Source: Lachnospiraceae bacterium (GTDB taxonomy: Bacteria; Bacillota; Clostridia; Lachnospirales; Lachnospiraceae). Taken from it: 64,000 bases of DNA. The position numbers were made by a program, and so were the translations under genes. Within the stretch, counting starts at the first letter, position 1. Each line of letters begins with the position of its first letter. Below are positions 34,568 through 43,833 of this stretch, piece by piece. Below the pieces are notes generated by a model. The model worked only from the letters and a program-made list of their open reading frames with translations, ran no database searches and was not told the origin of the DNA. Location: contig JAFYDI010000078.1 in assembly GCA_017544835.1 (NCBI GenBank), positions 1 to 64,000 on the forward strand, written 5' to 3'.

Positions 34568-35862
34568 CGCATGCCACCTCCCATAAACAGATTGGGGATG
34601 ATTCCCACAAGCACGCACAAAACAGTAAGCACTCCGACGGGAATGTAAACTGTCAAAGGCAGCTTAACCTTTTCGCGGCCGTCATCCACATAGTCTTCAC
34701 CGGGGAAAAATCCTCGCATCACTATCGTAAAGAGATATCCCGCGGTAAGAAGCGCCGAAATCAGCAGGAACACGGGTCCCGCCCAGTCAAAGTTGGCCCG
34801 CCCTGTATCAAGCGAACCCACAATCAGATACCACTTCGCAAGGAATCCTCCCGTAGGCGGAATTCCCACCATGGAAAGCGAGCAAATCGTGAACATCCAA
34901 AGGAGTACCGGATACTTCTTGCCAATTCCCCTTAAGCTCTCCACGTTCTTAGAACCCGTAAGAATAATGAACACGCCCGCAATCATAAACAATGCACACT
35001 TGGCAAAAGCATGTGCAAGGAACTGCATAAGCGCGCCTTCATAAGCGGTCTCGTTAAACATCGCAAGGCCGAACAATATATATGAAACCTGGCTGATGGT
35101 TGAATATGCCAGTCTTTTCTTTAATTCTTTCTCAAAATATGCAAGAGTCGAGCCCATAAGAATCGTAAGAAGAATAAGAATAATCCACGTATACTGAACC
35201 CATGTGCCCTTTACAAAATCCGCACCCACAAGATAGAACACCGCGCGGATAACACCGATAACGCCGGCTTTAACAATTACACCCGACAATACCGCACTCG
35301 CAGGTGATACCGCAATGGGGTGAGCTGTCGTAAGCCACGAATGAAGCGGCCACATACCCGCCTTAACACCAAAACCGATTACCATGAAAAACACTGCCAA
35401 AAGCACGATTCCTTCATGTCCCGACACAAGCGTCATGTCAAGTCTTCCGCCCTCGGCAAAAGTTAAATCCACGCAATACTTATTGAGTACGTAGAATCCG
35501 AACAACACGAAATATGCGCCAAAGAACGAGTATATAAGGTACTTAAATCCGGCAAGTCTTGCCTCCTTGGTCTGTTCATGCATTACCAGAGGCGACGACA
35601 AAAGTGTCATAAGCTCATAATTGACATAGAATGTGAAGAAATTCGCGGAGCATGCCATAAGCGAAATAATGCATAACACTCCCACGAAAAATCCCCAATA
35701 TCTCTTCAGGTGTTCTTTGCCCTTCATGTAGTAACAGGAATACACTCCCGCGCACGCAAAAAGAATTACTGCCGCCGTAAGGAAGACAATGCTTATCCTG
35801 TCAATCCTGTAAGAAAGAGCCAGTCTGTCATTAAATTGATAAAGCGTAAACATCGTACTCAA
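34564..35862 (-). CDS. Mrp-type antiporter MrpD-like subunit 2
   Basis: 432 residues starting at a TTG after GAGGTAACG; the next in-frame ATG is three codons on. About twelve helices, shorter than the usual 480-500 because the N-terminal helices are reduced. Landmarks: YVNYELMTLLSSPLVM (Glu), GFGVKAGMWPLHSWLTTAHP (Lys and His) and LAYSTISQVSYILFG. A proton- or sodium-translocating subunit of the complex. Confidence 0.85.
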   Translation of the reverse strand: MSTMFTLYQFNDRLALSYRIDRISIVFLTAAVILFACAGVYSCYYMKGKEHLKRYWGFFVGVLCIISLMACSANFFTFYVNYELMTLLSSPLVMHEQTKEARLAGFKYLIYSFFGAYFVLFGFYVLNKYCVDLTFAEGGRLDMTLVSGHEGIVLLAVFFMVIGFGVKAGMWPLHSWLTTAHPIAVSPASAVLSGVIVKAGVIGVIRAVFYLVGADFVKGTWVQYTWIILILLTILMGSTLAYFEKELKKRLAYSTISQVSYILFGLAMFNETAYEGALMQFLAHAFAKCALFMIAGVFIILTGSKNVESLRGIGKKYPVLLWMFTICSLSMVGIPPTGGFLAKWYLIVGSLDTGRANFDWAGPVFLLISALLTAGYLFTIVMRGFFPGEDYVDDGREKVKLPLTVYIPVGVLTVLCVLVGIIPNLFMGGGMR

Positions 35863-35877
35863 ACTTCCGTTACCTCT

Positions 35878-37386
35878 CTACGAGAACATATCAAGACCCG
35901 TACCGATTAACTCAAGTATGGGTTCCGAGCAAAGACCCAATGCCACATTAAGTGCTATAAAAAGAATAACCGTGCAAGTATATTCAATCTGCTCACGGGT
36001 ATGAATTACCTTGAATCCTTCGCGACCTTTATACAAATCTCTTTCGGGCGAGTAAATTCTCACAACCGTTCTCATGAAATAAATTGCGTTAAGAATAGTA
36101 CTGATTGCAAGCACTATCATTGTCGGCAGCATCTTACCGTAATTGGCAACCGCCGCCTGCATGAACAAAAGCTTACTGATAAATCCCGAGAAAAGCGGTA
36201 TACCAACCATGGAAAGTGAGCCTGCCGCAAATCCCATGCCCGCAATCTTGTTTCTGTACGCAGAACCTGTCAGATCTTTAAACTTTCTGCTGGTATTGGA
36301 CGCATCCGTAAGACCGATGGCCGAAATAAACAGCATCGACTTCGTAGCCGCGTGCGAAAGAATCTGAAACACTGCCGCCACCATACCGGCACGGGTACCA
36401 AGGCTTATTCCCAGATAAATATATCCAATCTGCGCAACCGATGAGAAAGAAACCATTCTTCTGATATCGTCCTCTCTCATAGCGCTGATACTTCCGAAGA
36501 TGATGCCGAGTCCCGCGAACACAAAGGTTACATTAAGCAGTAACGAATCATGTACCACCTCAAACCCGATTACTCTGTAGATAATCTTAATAAGTAAAAA
36601 TATGTATCCCTTGGACACCAAGCTCGACAAAATCGCCGCACTCGAAATCGTAGAATAACCGTAAGCATCCGGCAGCCACGCATGAAAAGGAAACAGCGCA
36701 CTCTTAATCGCAAGACCCATAATCATGAAGGCCATCGAAATAAGAAGCGGCTCACTATACTGTCCCGTCGCCACAAGAGTCTGTACGCTTTCCTTAATAT
36801 TGCTCATGAGAAGATGTCCGGTCAGGTCGTACAGGATACATACGCCCACAAGGAAAAGACCTGAACCCAGCAAGCTCATAATCATATATCTGACCGCAGC
36901 TTCAATGGTACGACCGTTCTGTCTTATCATAATAAGACCGCAAGCCGAAATTGTATTAATCTCCACGAATACGTAAGCCGTAAACAAGTCGTTGGTATAC
37001 ACAAGCGCAATGAGCGAGCACAGCATCAGATTAACCAGGATGTAATACAGATTCTGTTTGGTATCCTCAACTTCCTCAAGCAGTTTCTTTCGCCCACCGC
37101 TCATAGATAACAGCATAATAAGGCAAAAGAAAGTCGCCATCGCCCCTTCAAGCACACCACCGCGCACCTCATTGCCCCAAGGCGCCGGAACATGGCCCAT
37201 CGTATAAGTAAAGCTTCCGTGGCCGAGACAATAAAACGTAAGTGTAAGCGACATCGCTCCCACCACACATATCAGTACAGTATTCACCCACTTAGCCGCT
37301 TTGCCTTTAAGAAGGGAGCTTGCCGATGACGAAATCAGGCATAAGATTATGGAAAAAAGAGGAAAGTTCTGCACAAAGTCGCGCAT
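35878..37386 (-). CDS. mrpD: Mrp-type antiporter MrpD-like subunit 1
   Basis: 502 residues, the normal MrpD length, with about fourteen helices. Landmarks: YVFVEINTISACGLIM (Glu), GLAIKSALFPFHAWLPDAYG (Lys and His) and VSFSSVAQIGYIYLG. It follows MrpC with one base of overlap (TAATG), the normal C-D order, so this copy is the best MrpD candidate. It works with the other membrane subunits in cation/proton exchange. Confidence 0.88.
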   Translation of the reverse strand: MRDFVQNFPLFSIILCLISSSASSLLKGKAAKWVNTVLICVVGAMSLTLTFYCLGHGSFTYTMGHVPAPWGNEVRGGVLEGAMATFFCLIMLLSMSGGRKKLLEEVEDTKQNLYYILVNLMLCSLIALVYTNDLFTAYVFVEINTISACGLIMIRQNGRTIEAAVRYMIMSLLGSGLFLVGVCILYDLTGHLLMSNIKESVQTLVATGQYSEPLLISMAFMIMGLAIKSALFPFHAWLPDAYGYSTISSAAILSSLVSKGYIFLLIKIIYRVIGFEVVHDSLLLNVTFVFAGLGIIFGSISAMREDDIRRMVSFSSVAQIGYIYLGISLGTRAGMVAAVFQILSHAATKSMLFISAIGLTDASNTSRKFKDLTGSAYRNKIAGMGFAAGSLSMVGIPLFSGFISKLLFMQAAVANYGKMLPTMIVLAISTILNAIYFMRTVVRIYSPERDLYKGREGFKVIHTREQIEYTCTVILFIALNVALGLCSEPILELIGTGLDMFS

Positions 37387-37760
37387 TATAATCCCTCCTT
37401 TTTAAGTCTTAATGATATCTCGTCAAGATCGAGCGTATGATATCTCTTATAAAGTCTGATGGTAAGAGACAGCATCAGTGCCGTAACCGATACCGAAACT
37501 ACAATACCCGTAAGTACAAGTCCGCTGGGAATAGGGTTAATATAAGAATCGGGCTGCAGCTCGCCCCCGATAACGATAGGCGCAACATGCCCCTTTATAT
37601 AGCCTTTCAGCGCAAGAAACAGATACACAGCCGTATCCATGATATTAAGTCCGATAATTTTCTTAATCAGATTCTTATGAAGCAGCAAATTCGTAAATCC
37701 TATTGCGAATATGATAAGCGAAACCGCTTCCGCATAGTTATTAAGAAGGTTCGTATTCAT
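37386..37760 (-). CDS. mrpC: MrpC-type antiporter subunit (NuoK-like)
   Basis: 124 residues from the ATG at 37760, which follows AGGAGG by eight bases; a longer in-frame version would lie inside the upstream gene. Three membrane helices. FAIGFTNLLLHKNLIKKIIGLNIMD split into NuoK-like helices and PIPSGLVLTGIVVSVSVTA are typical of MrpC, including the Pro-x-x-x-x-x-x-LVLTGIVVS block. It sits between MrpB-type and MrpD-type genes. Confidence 0.9.
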   Translation of the reverse strand: MNTNLLNNYAEAVSLIIFAIGFTNLLLHKNLIKKIIGLNIMDTAVYLFLALKGYIKGHVAPIVIGGELQPDSYINPIPSGLVLTGIVVSVSVTALMLSLTIRLYKRYHTLDLDEISLRLKKEGL

Positions 37761-37761
37761 C

Positions 37762-38727
37762 CTACAGACCTCCTTTTCTGAACATTGCGTAGAAAGCATA
37801 CATAGTACATGCCACCACGCAACCCACAGCAATATCCAGCGGAAGGATTAATCCCGCGCTCAAAATATGCCCGGGTATTCCCTTCGGAATATGTGAATCA
37901 AGCTCGTTCGCTCCGCAGAAGAAAGCATAACACTTAGCCAATGCATAGAAAGCAAGCCCCGAGAAAATCACAGTCTTATAAACCTTTTCATTAAAGAATC
38001 GCTCTGTTTTCTCGAATCCAAACGCATTAAGATACAAAATCAATCCTGCGCCTATAATAGCTCCACCCGAGAATCCGCCGCCCGGCGACAAATGTCCGTT
38101 TAGGATGACATATATTCCAAACAGAATAATAATAGGCACCAGAATCATGGCAATCTTCTGTAAGATTGCATCATGATGAGGCTCAAAAATCTTATCCTCT
38201 TCTTCTGCTTCTCCGATAGTTTCGGTAATCTTGGTGTCTTCGGGATCTCTCTCGCTCTTATCGAGTCTTAACAGAATTGTTACTGTTATAGCCGCCACAA
38301 ACAATACATGAGACTCTCCCAAAGTATCAAAAGCACGATAGTCAAGTATCATGCCCGCCACAATATTGGTGGCTCCGGTCTCCGCAAGACCTTTCTCAAC
38401 ATAGCGCCTCTCAACCTCGTTATTGGCGGGATTGTCAAGCTCGCCGGTCTTAGGAAGCTGACCTACGGTAATTAATAAAACCGCGCTAAAGAATACCGCA
38501 AATACCACTGCCAGAATCTTATAGAGGAATCTCCACTTTCTGAAGGAACCTCTGTCGGCGGCATCAAATACTTTTTCTTTGACCTTTTCTACGTCTTCCT
38601 TGTGCTCAGCTTTGGTGATGACATTAACTTCCTCATCATCATCTCGAATGGTCATATTTTCGTATAAGTCGCTGCGGCTTTCCCATACCCAGTCAAGAAG
38701 GTTACTTAACAGATTCTTTTTCTTCAT
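37762..38727 (-). CDS. mrpB: MbhE-MnhB fusion subunit of the Mrp-type antiporter
   Basis: About 321 residues from the ATG at 38727 (AAGGAGG nine bases upstream). The N-terminal region is charged; the middle (about 70-170) has ILDYRAFDTLGESHVLFVAAI, the signature of the MbhE/MrpA C-terminal piece; the last 130 residues form an MnhB domain with four helices (GGFSGGAIIGAGLILY, GHLSPGG). It replaces the C-terminal end of MrpA together with MrpB. The gap to MrpC is one base. Confidence 0.85.
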   Translation of the reverse strand: MKKKNLLSNLLDWVWESRSDLYENMTIRDDDEEVNVITKAEHKEDVEKVKEKVFDAADRGSFRKWRFLYKILAVVFAVFFSAVLLITVGQLPKTGELDNPANNEVERRYVEKGLAETGATNIVAGMILDYRAFDTLGESHVLFVAAITVTILLRLDKSERDPEDTKITETIGEAEEEDKIFEPHHDAILQKIAMILVPIIILFGIYVILNGHLSPGGGFSGGAIIGAGLILYLNAFGFEKTERFFNEKVYKTVIFSGLAFYALAKCYAFFCGANELDSHIPKGIPGHILSAGLILPLDIAVGCVVACTMYAFYAMFRKGGL

Positions 38728-38998
38728 CTTTCTTAACCTCCTTCTTCTTACCGCTTGCATCTTTGAACATTGAATGAATTCTGTTCAAGGTTACAAAGAA
38801 CAATACGCTTGTGATTCCCGCGCCGACTGCAGCCTCGGTAATGGCCAGATCCGGAGACTCAAGAAGCATCCAGATTACGGACATAATAAGGCTGTACGAC
38901 ATAAATATAAGAACTGAATTCAATAAACTTTTTGAGAAACTGACTGCTATCGCGCATATAACCAGAAACGATAACAGTACGCACATAAGAATTGTCAT
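38702..38998 (-). CDS. DUF4040/MbhD-like subunit
   Basis: 98 residues with three helices and a Lys/Glu-rich tail. LLESPDLAITEAAVGAGITS is the signature of the MbhD/DUF4040 module, normally the part of MrpA that follows the NuoL-like region. Here it is a free subunit. The 3' end overlaps the start of the MbhE-MnhB gene by 26 bases in another frame. Confidence 0.85.
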   Translation of the reverse strand: MTILMCVLLSFLVICAIAVSFSKSLLNSVLIFMSYSLIMSVIWMLLESPDLAITEAAVGAGITSVLFFVTLNRIHSMFKDASGKKKEVKKDEEKESVK

Positions 38999-39009
38999 TT
39001 TTCCTACCG

Positions 39010-39369
39010 TTATTCTTTGTCGATGAGTTTACGGGATTCTTCCTCGTCACATACGTGGAAGTGCTCTTCTTTGTTCTCTTCAGTGTAGTTGATGAGTCTT
39101 GAAATCAGGTGACTCGAAACCGGAGACGCAAACCAGAAGAATATAACCACAAGTATCAGTTTGGCACTTGTGAAGTCGAGTCCGTTTATGATAACCGCGC
39201 CAAGTATAATCTCGGCAAAAGCAAGTGTATCGCCGCTTCCCGCAAAATGCATTCTGTCAAGAACGTACTTAAGTCTGTACACTCCCAGCACTTCAACCAG
39301 AAAGCCGCCGATTCCGAGAATGATAAAAAGGCAACCGATTATCAATCTTAAAAGATTAACCGTTTCCAT
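39010..39369 (-). CDS. mrpG: MrpG-type antiporter subunit
   Basis: 119 residues with three helices. GCLFIILGIGGFLVEVLGVYRL and DRMHFAGSGDTLAFAEIILG correspond to the MrpG core, where the RLxDxxxRxHA-type motif gives YVLDRMHFAG. ATG after GGAGGAGA; overlaps MrpF by 14 bases. Confidence 0.88.
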   Translation of the reverse strand: METVNLLRLIIGCLFIILGIGGFLVEVLGVYRLKYVLDRMHFAGSGDTLAFAEIILGAVIINGLDFTSAKLILVVIFFWFASPVSSHLISRLINYTEENKEEHFHVCDEEESRKLIDKE

Positions 39370-39685
39370 TCTTTCTCTCCTCCAACACTTTCTTTTTCGT
39401 AAGGTAAGCGCCTACATATACCTTGCAAAGTACAATTACCGCGAGGAAAGAGATAAGTGCGTATATAAGGCATATATCGGCAAGATATCCCTCGCGAAGC
39501 TTAACAAGCAATATCGCAATCATGGACATTGTAATAGTACCGAGCATGTTGATGGACACAACTCTGTCCGCGGGTGTGGGTCCGATTATCGCTCTTAGCA
39601 GGCACAAAAGTGCAATAACTCCGAGAACGATAAGGGCCACCGTGGCAAATGTACCGTATACTTCAAAGAACGTTTCCATAGTCAT
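39356..39685 (-). CDS. mrpF: MrpF-type antiporter subunit
   Basis: 109 residues with three helices. The family motif is clear: IIGPTPADRVVSINMLGT with its Asp-Arg-Val, and the third helix LADICLIYALISFLAVIVL. Starts three bases after MrpE. Small core subunit of the antiporter. Confidence 0.9.
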   Translation of the reverse strand: MTMETFFEVYGTFATVALIVLGVIALLCLLRAIIGPTPADRVVSINMLGTITMSMIAILLVKLREGYLADICLIYALISFLAVIVLCKVYVGAYLTKKKVLEERKNGNG

Positions 39686-39688
39686 ACG

Positions 39689-40174
39689 CTAGTCCCACCC
39701 TTCCTCGAGTTTTAAAAGTTTCTGCTCGAAAATTGTATTATCAAGGCCTTCCGCCAGGGATTTGTCATAACAATGAACAGTGAGCTTGTTGCCCTTAACC
39801 TTAACGGTTATGGTACCGGGAGTAAGAGTAATCGCATTGGCGAGAAATACCCTTGCGGTTCTGGTCTTAAGCTTACTCTCGAATGTAACCATGACAGGCT
39901 CACGTTTATCTTTAGAATGTAAAAAGAAAAGTCTGTAGAGGTTAAAGTTGGCTTTAACGATTTCTTTGACCAAAATGAAAGCGTATGCAATCATTGCGGG
40001 GAACTTTTTTAGCAAAACAAAGTCTTTCTTTATGGAATAGTCCATAAATCGGCACACAAAGAGAAGCATCAACGCCGATAATACAACGCCGAATATTGCA
40101 ATCTCCAAAGTAAACGCCTGATTAAAGATTACCCAGCATACAAAAAACAGTATAAACACGCCAATCCTCCACAT
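39689..40174 (-). CDS. mrpE: MrpE-type antiporter subunit
   Basis: 161 residues. Two to three N-terminal helices (VFILFFVCWVIFNQAFTLE), then the conserved MrpE soluble part: LFFLHSKDKREPVMV, NAITLTPGTITVKV and the His-x-Tyr stretch LTVHCYDKS. First gene of a ten-gene operon reading to 31272, order E-F-G-D4040-EB-C-D-D-D-A. The divergent diguanylate cyclase gene shares the intergenic region. Confidence 0.88.
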   Translation of the reverse strand: MWRIGVFILFFVCWVIFNQAFTLEIAIFGVVLSALMLLFVCRFMDYSIKKDFVLLKKFPAMIAYAFILVKEIVKANFNLYRLFFLHSKDKREPVMVTFESKLKTRTARVFLANAITLTPGTITVKVKGNKLTVHCYDKSLAEGLDNTIFEQKLLKLEEGWD

Positions 40175-40277
40175 GTTTTAAACACTAACTTTAATTATAT
40201 AGCACCGCTATTATATTTATGCAAGCAACAAAATGCACCATTTTCCGACTATTTCCTATTTGTAAATTTATATGTGT

Positions 40278-40283
40278 TATAAT
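40278..40283 (+). promoter_or_regulatory. Extended -10 promoter of the diguanylate cyclase gene
   Basis: A perfect TATAAT with TG two bases upstream (TGTTATAAT), an extended -10 element; no good -35 is seen. It lies 50 bases before the start at 40333. Confidence 0.5.
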
Positions 40284-40332
40284 GTAATGTGATGGTTTAT
40301 GTTTAGCGGTTATGGGTCACCTCGGAGGTTAC

Positions 40333-41631
40333 ATGAAAAAAAAGGGAATCTACAAAAAAATGCTTGCCTTAGCGGTTGTTCCGATACTCTTATTCGGAAT
40401 AGCTCTTACTATCTTTTGTTATATAAGATTTAAAGATACCCTTTACAACACCACCAAGACCAATATGTCCGACATGGCTCACTATATCATTATCACTTAT
40501 GATAAGACTTATCCCGGCGATTACAAACTGGTCCCCAATTCAAGCGGTACATATGACGTATACAAAGGCGATTCAAATATTACTTATGATTACTCAATAG
40601 TAGATGCTTATGCCAGAGAAACCGATACCGAAGTTTCTTATCTATATATGGATGTACGTGTTCATACAACATTTAAAACAGAGTCGGGCAAGAGATACTC
40701 AGGTATAAGTGCCGCTCCCGAAACCTCCGCCATGGTTCTTGGAAACGGCGCCGAAGCCTTCTATAAGAACGTTGATATCTTAAACAAGGAATACCTTGTA
40801 TATTACGCCCCCATCCGTAACTCCGACCACTCTATTGTGGGCATGGTAGAAGTTGCCAAACGGACAACAGAGATTAAGAAAAACGTATTTAAATCCGTAT
40901 GGCCCATGTTACTAATGGCTATACCCGGCATGGCGCTTGTCGCTTTCTTTTCCTACGGTTACACCAAGGGCGTTACCAATACGTTGCAGAAGATTCAGGA
41001 TTTCCTCGGACGTATTGCCGCAGGTAACCTATCCGCCGAAATGGCTCCCGAATGTATCAGAAGAACAGACGAACTCGGTGATATTACAAAATCTTCCATA
41101 CAAATGGCCAAGAGCATACGAGCTTCTGTCGAGACCGACCCTCTTACCGGCCTTAACAATCGTCGCTATGTACACTCCGCTGTAGCAAGAATTGCGGCGC
41201 GCTCCGAGATGACCGGCGTTCCGTTCTCAATAGCAATATGCGATATCGACTTCTTTAAGAAGGTTAACGATACTTATGGTCACAATGCAGGTGACGAAGT
41301 GTTGAAGGCAGTTGCCTCGCAGCTTAAGAAAGCTATGATTGGTAACGGCTTCGCAGCCCGCTGGGGCGGCGAGGAATTCGTGCTTATATTCGATAGGTCT
41401 AATGTTGAAGAGGCTGTTAAGATTCTTGAAGGCCTCGCTGATAATATTCGTGCCATGATTGTGTACGCAGAAGGCTACGAGATTAAGATTACGATGACGA
41501 TGGGTGTAAGCGCCGGTACTTCGGGTGACGTCGAGGCCATTGTCGAGACCGCCGATGCCAAGCTCTACTATGGTAAAGAGCACGGACGCAATCAGATTGT
41601 TGCAGAAATTCCTGCGGAAGACAAAGAATAG
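40333..41631 (+). CDS. Membrane-bound diguanylate cyclase (GGDEF)
   Basis: 432 residues from the ATG at 40333, which has CGGAGG five bases upstream. Layout: membrane helix (about 11-31), extracytoplasmic sensor domain of the single-Cache kind (about 35-190), second helix (about 195-215), a HAMP-like linker and a C-terminal GGDEF domain. The active-site loop is RWGGEEFVLIF (GGEEF at 345-349), with DPLTGLNNRR and CDIDFFKKVNDTYGH also intact. The position of the inhibitory RxxD site before the loop has no such motif, so feedback inhibition may be absent. It makes c-di-GMP from GTP and could feed the two riboswitches in this window. Confidence 0.92.
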   Translation: MKKKGIYKKMLALAVVPILLFGIALTIFCYIRFKDTLYNTTKTNMSDMAHYIIITYDKTYPGDYKLVPNSSGTYDVYKGDSNITYDYSIVDAYARETDTEVSYLYMDVRVHTTFKTESGKRYSGISAAPETSAMVLGNGAEAFYKNVDILNKEYLVYYAPIRNSDHSIVGMVEVAKRTTEIKKNVFKSVWPMLLMAIPGMALVAFFSYGYTKGVTNTLQKIQDFLGRIAAGNLSAEMAPECIRRTDELGDITKSSIQMAKSIRASVETDPLTGLNNRRYVHSAVARIAARSEMTGVPFSIAICDIDFFKKVNDTYGHNAGDEVLKAVASQLKKAMIGNGFAARWGGEEFVLIFDRSNVEEAVKILEGLADNIRAMIVYAEGYEIKITMTMGVSAGTSGDVEAIVETADAKLYYGKEHGRNQIVAEIPAEDKE

Positions 41632-41644
41632 TTCTGAATAAAAG

Positions 41645-41673
41645 TAGCGTCGGCTTTTATTAAGCCGGCGCTA
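41645..41673. terminator. Terminator between convergent genes
   Basis: TAGCGTCGGCTT and AAGCCGGCGCTA form a 12-bp stem with one mismatch, followed by TTATTTT on plus. It ends the diguanylate cyclase transcript and may also serve the hydrolase gene on minus. Confidence 0.8.
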
Positions 41674-41688
41674 TTATTTTGCGAATTG

Positions 41689-42324
41689 CTATTTTATTTT
41701 AATCTCAGCTTTTATCGGTTCCTTCACAAGTTTGGCGAACTCTTCACCGTCCTTGGAAGTGCCGACCAGATTGCCGTAGTGTACGGGAATTGCGACTTTG
41801 GGCTGCATGGCGTTAACCAGTCCCGCCGCTTTTCTTGCATCCATAGTGTAGAAACCTCCGACAGGTACGAGTGCCACATCGCACTTTACCTCTTTGGCCT
41901 CTTTGATGGCATCGATGTCGCCGGCAATGTAGATTCTCTCGCCTGCCACTGTTACTATGTATCCGACCCATTCGGCCGTCTTTGGATGAAACGGCTTCAT
42001 GATGTTGTACATGGGCACAGTTTCAAGCATAAGTCCATCTATATTCTTGGAGATTTCGGGCTTAACCGTCTCAATCTTGGCAACAAGCGCTTCGACTTCC
42101 CGTGCTTTCTCCACCATCTTTCTCGGTACGACTAACACCGTATTGTTACAGGCAACCTTCTCAATATCCTTAACCGAAAAATGGTCGTAATGATCGTGAG
42201 TAATAAGTATAAAAGCGGCATCATGCGGCGCCTCGTCCATCTCAAACGGATCTACGTAAATCGGCCCATTCTCGGCGTCAATCCTGATACTGTTATGCTT
42301 AAATACCGTGATATTGTCTGTCAT
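41689..42324 (-). CDS. Metallo-beta-lactamase-fold metal-dependent hydrolase (UPF0173-like)
   Basis: 211 residues. The metal site is visible: THDHYDHFS (about 38-46), then AGDIDAI and the late PVHYGN. Lengths and motif spacing match the MBL-fold proteins related to UlaG/UPF0173, whose substrates are usually unknown. It lies 18 bases after a DHH phosphoesterase gene on the same strand, so the two may be co-transcribed. Confidence 0.82.
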   Translation of the reverse strand: MTDNITVFKHNSIRIDAENGPIYVDPFEMDEAPHDAAFILITHDHYDHFSVKDIEKVACNNTVLVVPRKMVEKAREVEALVAKIETVKPEISKNIDGLMLETVPMYNIMKPFHPKTAEWVGYIVTVAGERIYIAGDIDAIKEAKEVKCDVALVPVGGFYTMDARKAAGLVNAMQPKVAIPVHYGNLVGTSKDGEEFAKLVKEPIKAEIKIK

Positions 42325-42342
42325 AGCTTCTCCCCCTTTGCC

Positions 42343-43326
42343 TTACAATATCTGCGGATACTTCTCCTCAATTAAACCGATTGCCTTCTCCTGAACTGCA
42401 TCAAATAAATACATATCCGTTGAAGGGAACTTATCATTGGCAACAAAACCGCCTGCCATAGAGGCATGACCGCCTCCGCTACCCCAGCCTTCAAGTACTT
42501 CTGCCGCGAGAACTCCTGCATTAATGTCGGAGCGCTCACTTCTGAAACTAAACTTATAACCGCCTTCACGCTTCGCAAAGATAATTACAACCTCCGCCTC
42601 AGCAAGTGCAAGGAAGAAATCACTGAGCGCCGCAACAAGTGCATCGGGGCAAAAGAAATCAAGAAACGACAAGCATACCTTACCGAACACTCTCGCATTC
42701 TCTATAGCTTCGCCGTATGCTCTTAAATCGGTAAACTCCATGTTATTGGTCTCAAGCTCTGCCAAAAGCTTTCTGTCCACATACGGGAAAAGAAAACCGA
42801 GCATCTCAATATCAAACTCTGTCACACCCCTGCTTAACTGAAGTGTATCCATTCTGAGACCATACATGAGTGCAGTCGCAACCTTAGTCTCGGGAACTAA
42901 ATCCAAGTCTTTGTAATACTCGGCTATTATTGAAGCGCATGCGCCGGTAATACGTAAGTCGGAATACTCATAATCAATCTGAACAACCGTCGGATGATGA
43001 TCGATTGCAGCAAGCTCGTCGCCGATGAAATCAGTAGTGTTACCGTTATTCTTCTGACAATCCACAAGAATTATCATATCGTCGGGCTTCATCTCGTCGA
43101 CGATAGCATCATACGGACTCATCTCGATTCCGCACATCGACAGAAGCTTAACACTTGATAATTTATCTATCTGACCTTCGTGGCATATACGTGAATCTAT
43201 GTTGTATTCTTCCAAAAGTTTCTGAAGTCCGAATGCGGTAGATATGGCATCGGGGTCCGGAAAATTATGGGTCTGAATCCATACCACTTTATTCTTACAA
43301 AGTTCAATCAATTTATCGGGTCTCAC
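42343..43326 (-). CDS. DHH/DHHA1 family phosphoesterase
   Basis: About 327 residues from a GTG at 43326, seven bases after GGAGG. N-terminal DHH domain with THNFPDPDAISTAFG, IILVDC and IDHHPT; C-terminal DHHA1 domain ending in GSGGGHASMAGGF. Related to NrnA-type enzymes that degrade short oligonucleotides or pAp with Mn. The gene is isolated from known partners; substrate unproven. A role in clearing pGpG after c-di-GMP breakdown is possible but speculative. Confidence 0.85.
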   Translation of the reverse strand: MRPDKLIELCKNKVVWIQTHNFPDPDAISTAFGLQKLLEEYNIDSRICHEGQIDKLSSVKLLSMCGIEMSPYDAIVDEMKPDDMIILVDCQKNNGNTTDFIGDELAAIDHHPTVVQIDYEYSDLRITGACASIIAEYYKDLDLVPETKVATALMYGLRMDTLQLSRGVTEFDIEMLGFLFPYVDRKLLAELETNNMEFTDLRAYGEAIENARVFGKVCLSFLDFFCPDALVAALSDFFLALAEAEVVIIFAKREGGYKFSFRSERSDINAGVLAAEVLEGWGSGGGHASMAGGFVANDKFPSTDMYLFDAVQEKAIGLIEEKYPQIL

Positions 43327-43369
43327 AAGCAATCCTCCGTTTTAAAGATTTCTTTAACACCTCAATTTA

Positions 43370-43783
43370 CTATTTGATTTTAAGTTTCTCGCAGATTTTC
43401 TTCTGCTCATCATCGGCTGCTTCTTTGGGTGTCCAGAGCATCTTCTGCTTATCGCCTACGAATCTGGGAATAACATGAAGATGATAGTGAGGAACGCTCT
43501 GCCCTGCAGCTTCCTTGTTGTTCTGAATAATGTTAACGCCGTCACATTTTAAAACTTCTGTCTGTCTCTCAGCGATTTTCTTGGCAAGAATCATTGCTTT
43601 ACCAAGAGTCTCTTCATCGATTTCAAAGACATCCTGATAGTGCTCCTTGGGAAGGATAAGTGCGTGTCCCGGATTGGCCGGAGCCGCATCGAGAATTACA
43701 TTAAACATGTCATCCTCGTAAATACTGTTGGTCGGATATACTCCATTGGCGAGTTTACAAAAAATGCAATCGTCTTTTTTCAC
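43370..43783 (-). CDS. HIT family nucleotide hydrolase
   Basis: 137 residues, one histidine-triad domain. Zinc/Cys start CIFCKLANG, then the catalytic triad HYHLHVIPR (His-x-His-x-His). Hydrolyses nucleotide-phosphoramidate or related bonds in the cytoplasm; a typical housekeeping gene in this group. GTG start after AGGAGG. Confidence 0.92.
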   Translation of the reverse strand: MKKDDCIFCKLANGVYPTNSIYEDDMFNVILDAAPANPGHALILPKEHYQDVFEIDEETLGKAMILAKKIAERQTEVLKCDGVNIIQNNKEAAGQSVPHYHLHVIPRFVGDKQKMLWTPKEAADDEQKKICEKLKIK

Positions 43784-43833
43784 CTTAAATTCCTCCTAAA
43801 TCGAATATATAGGCAAGGCTCTGTCGCCTTGTA

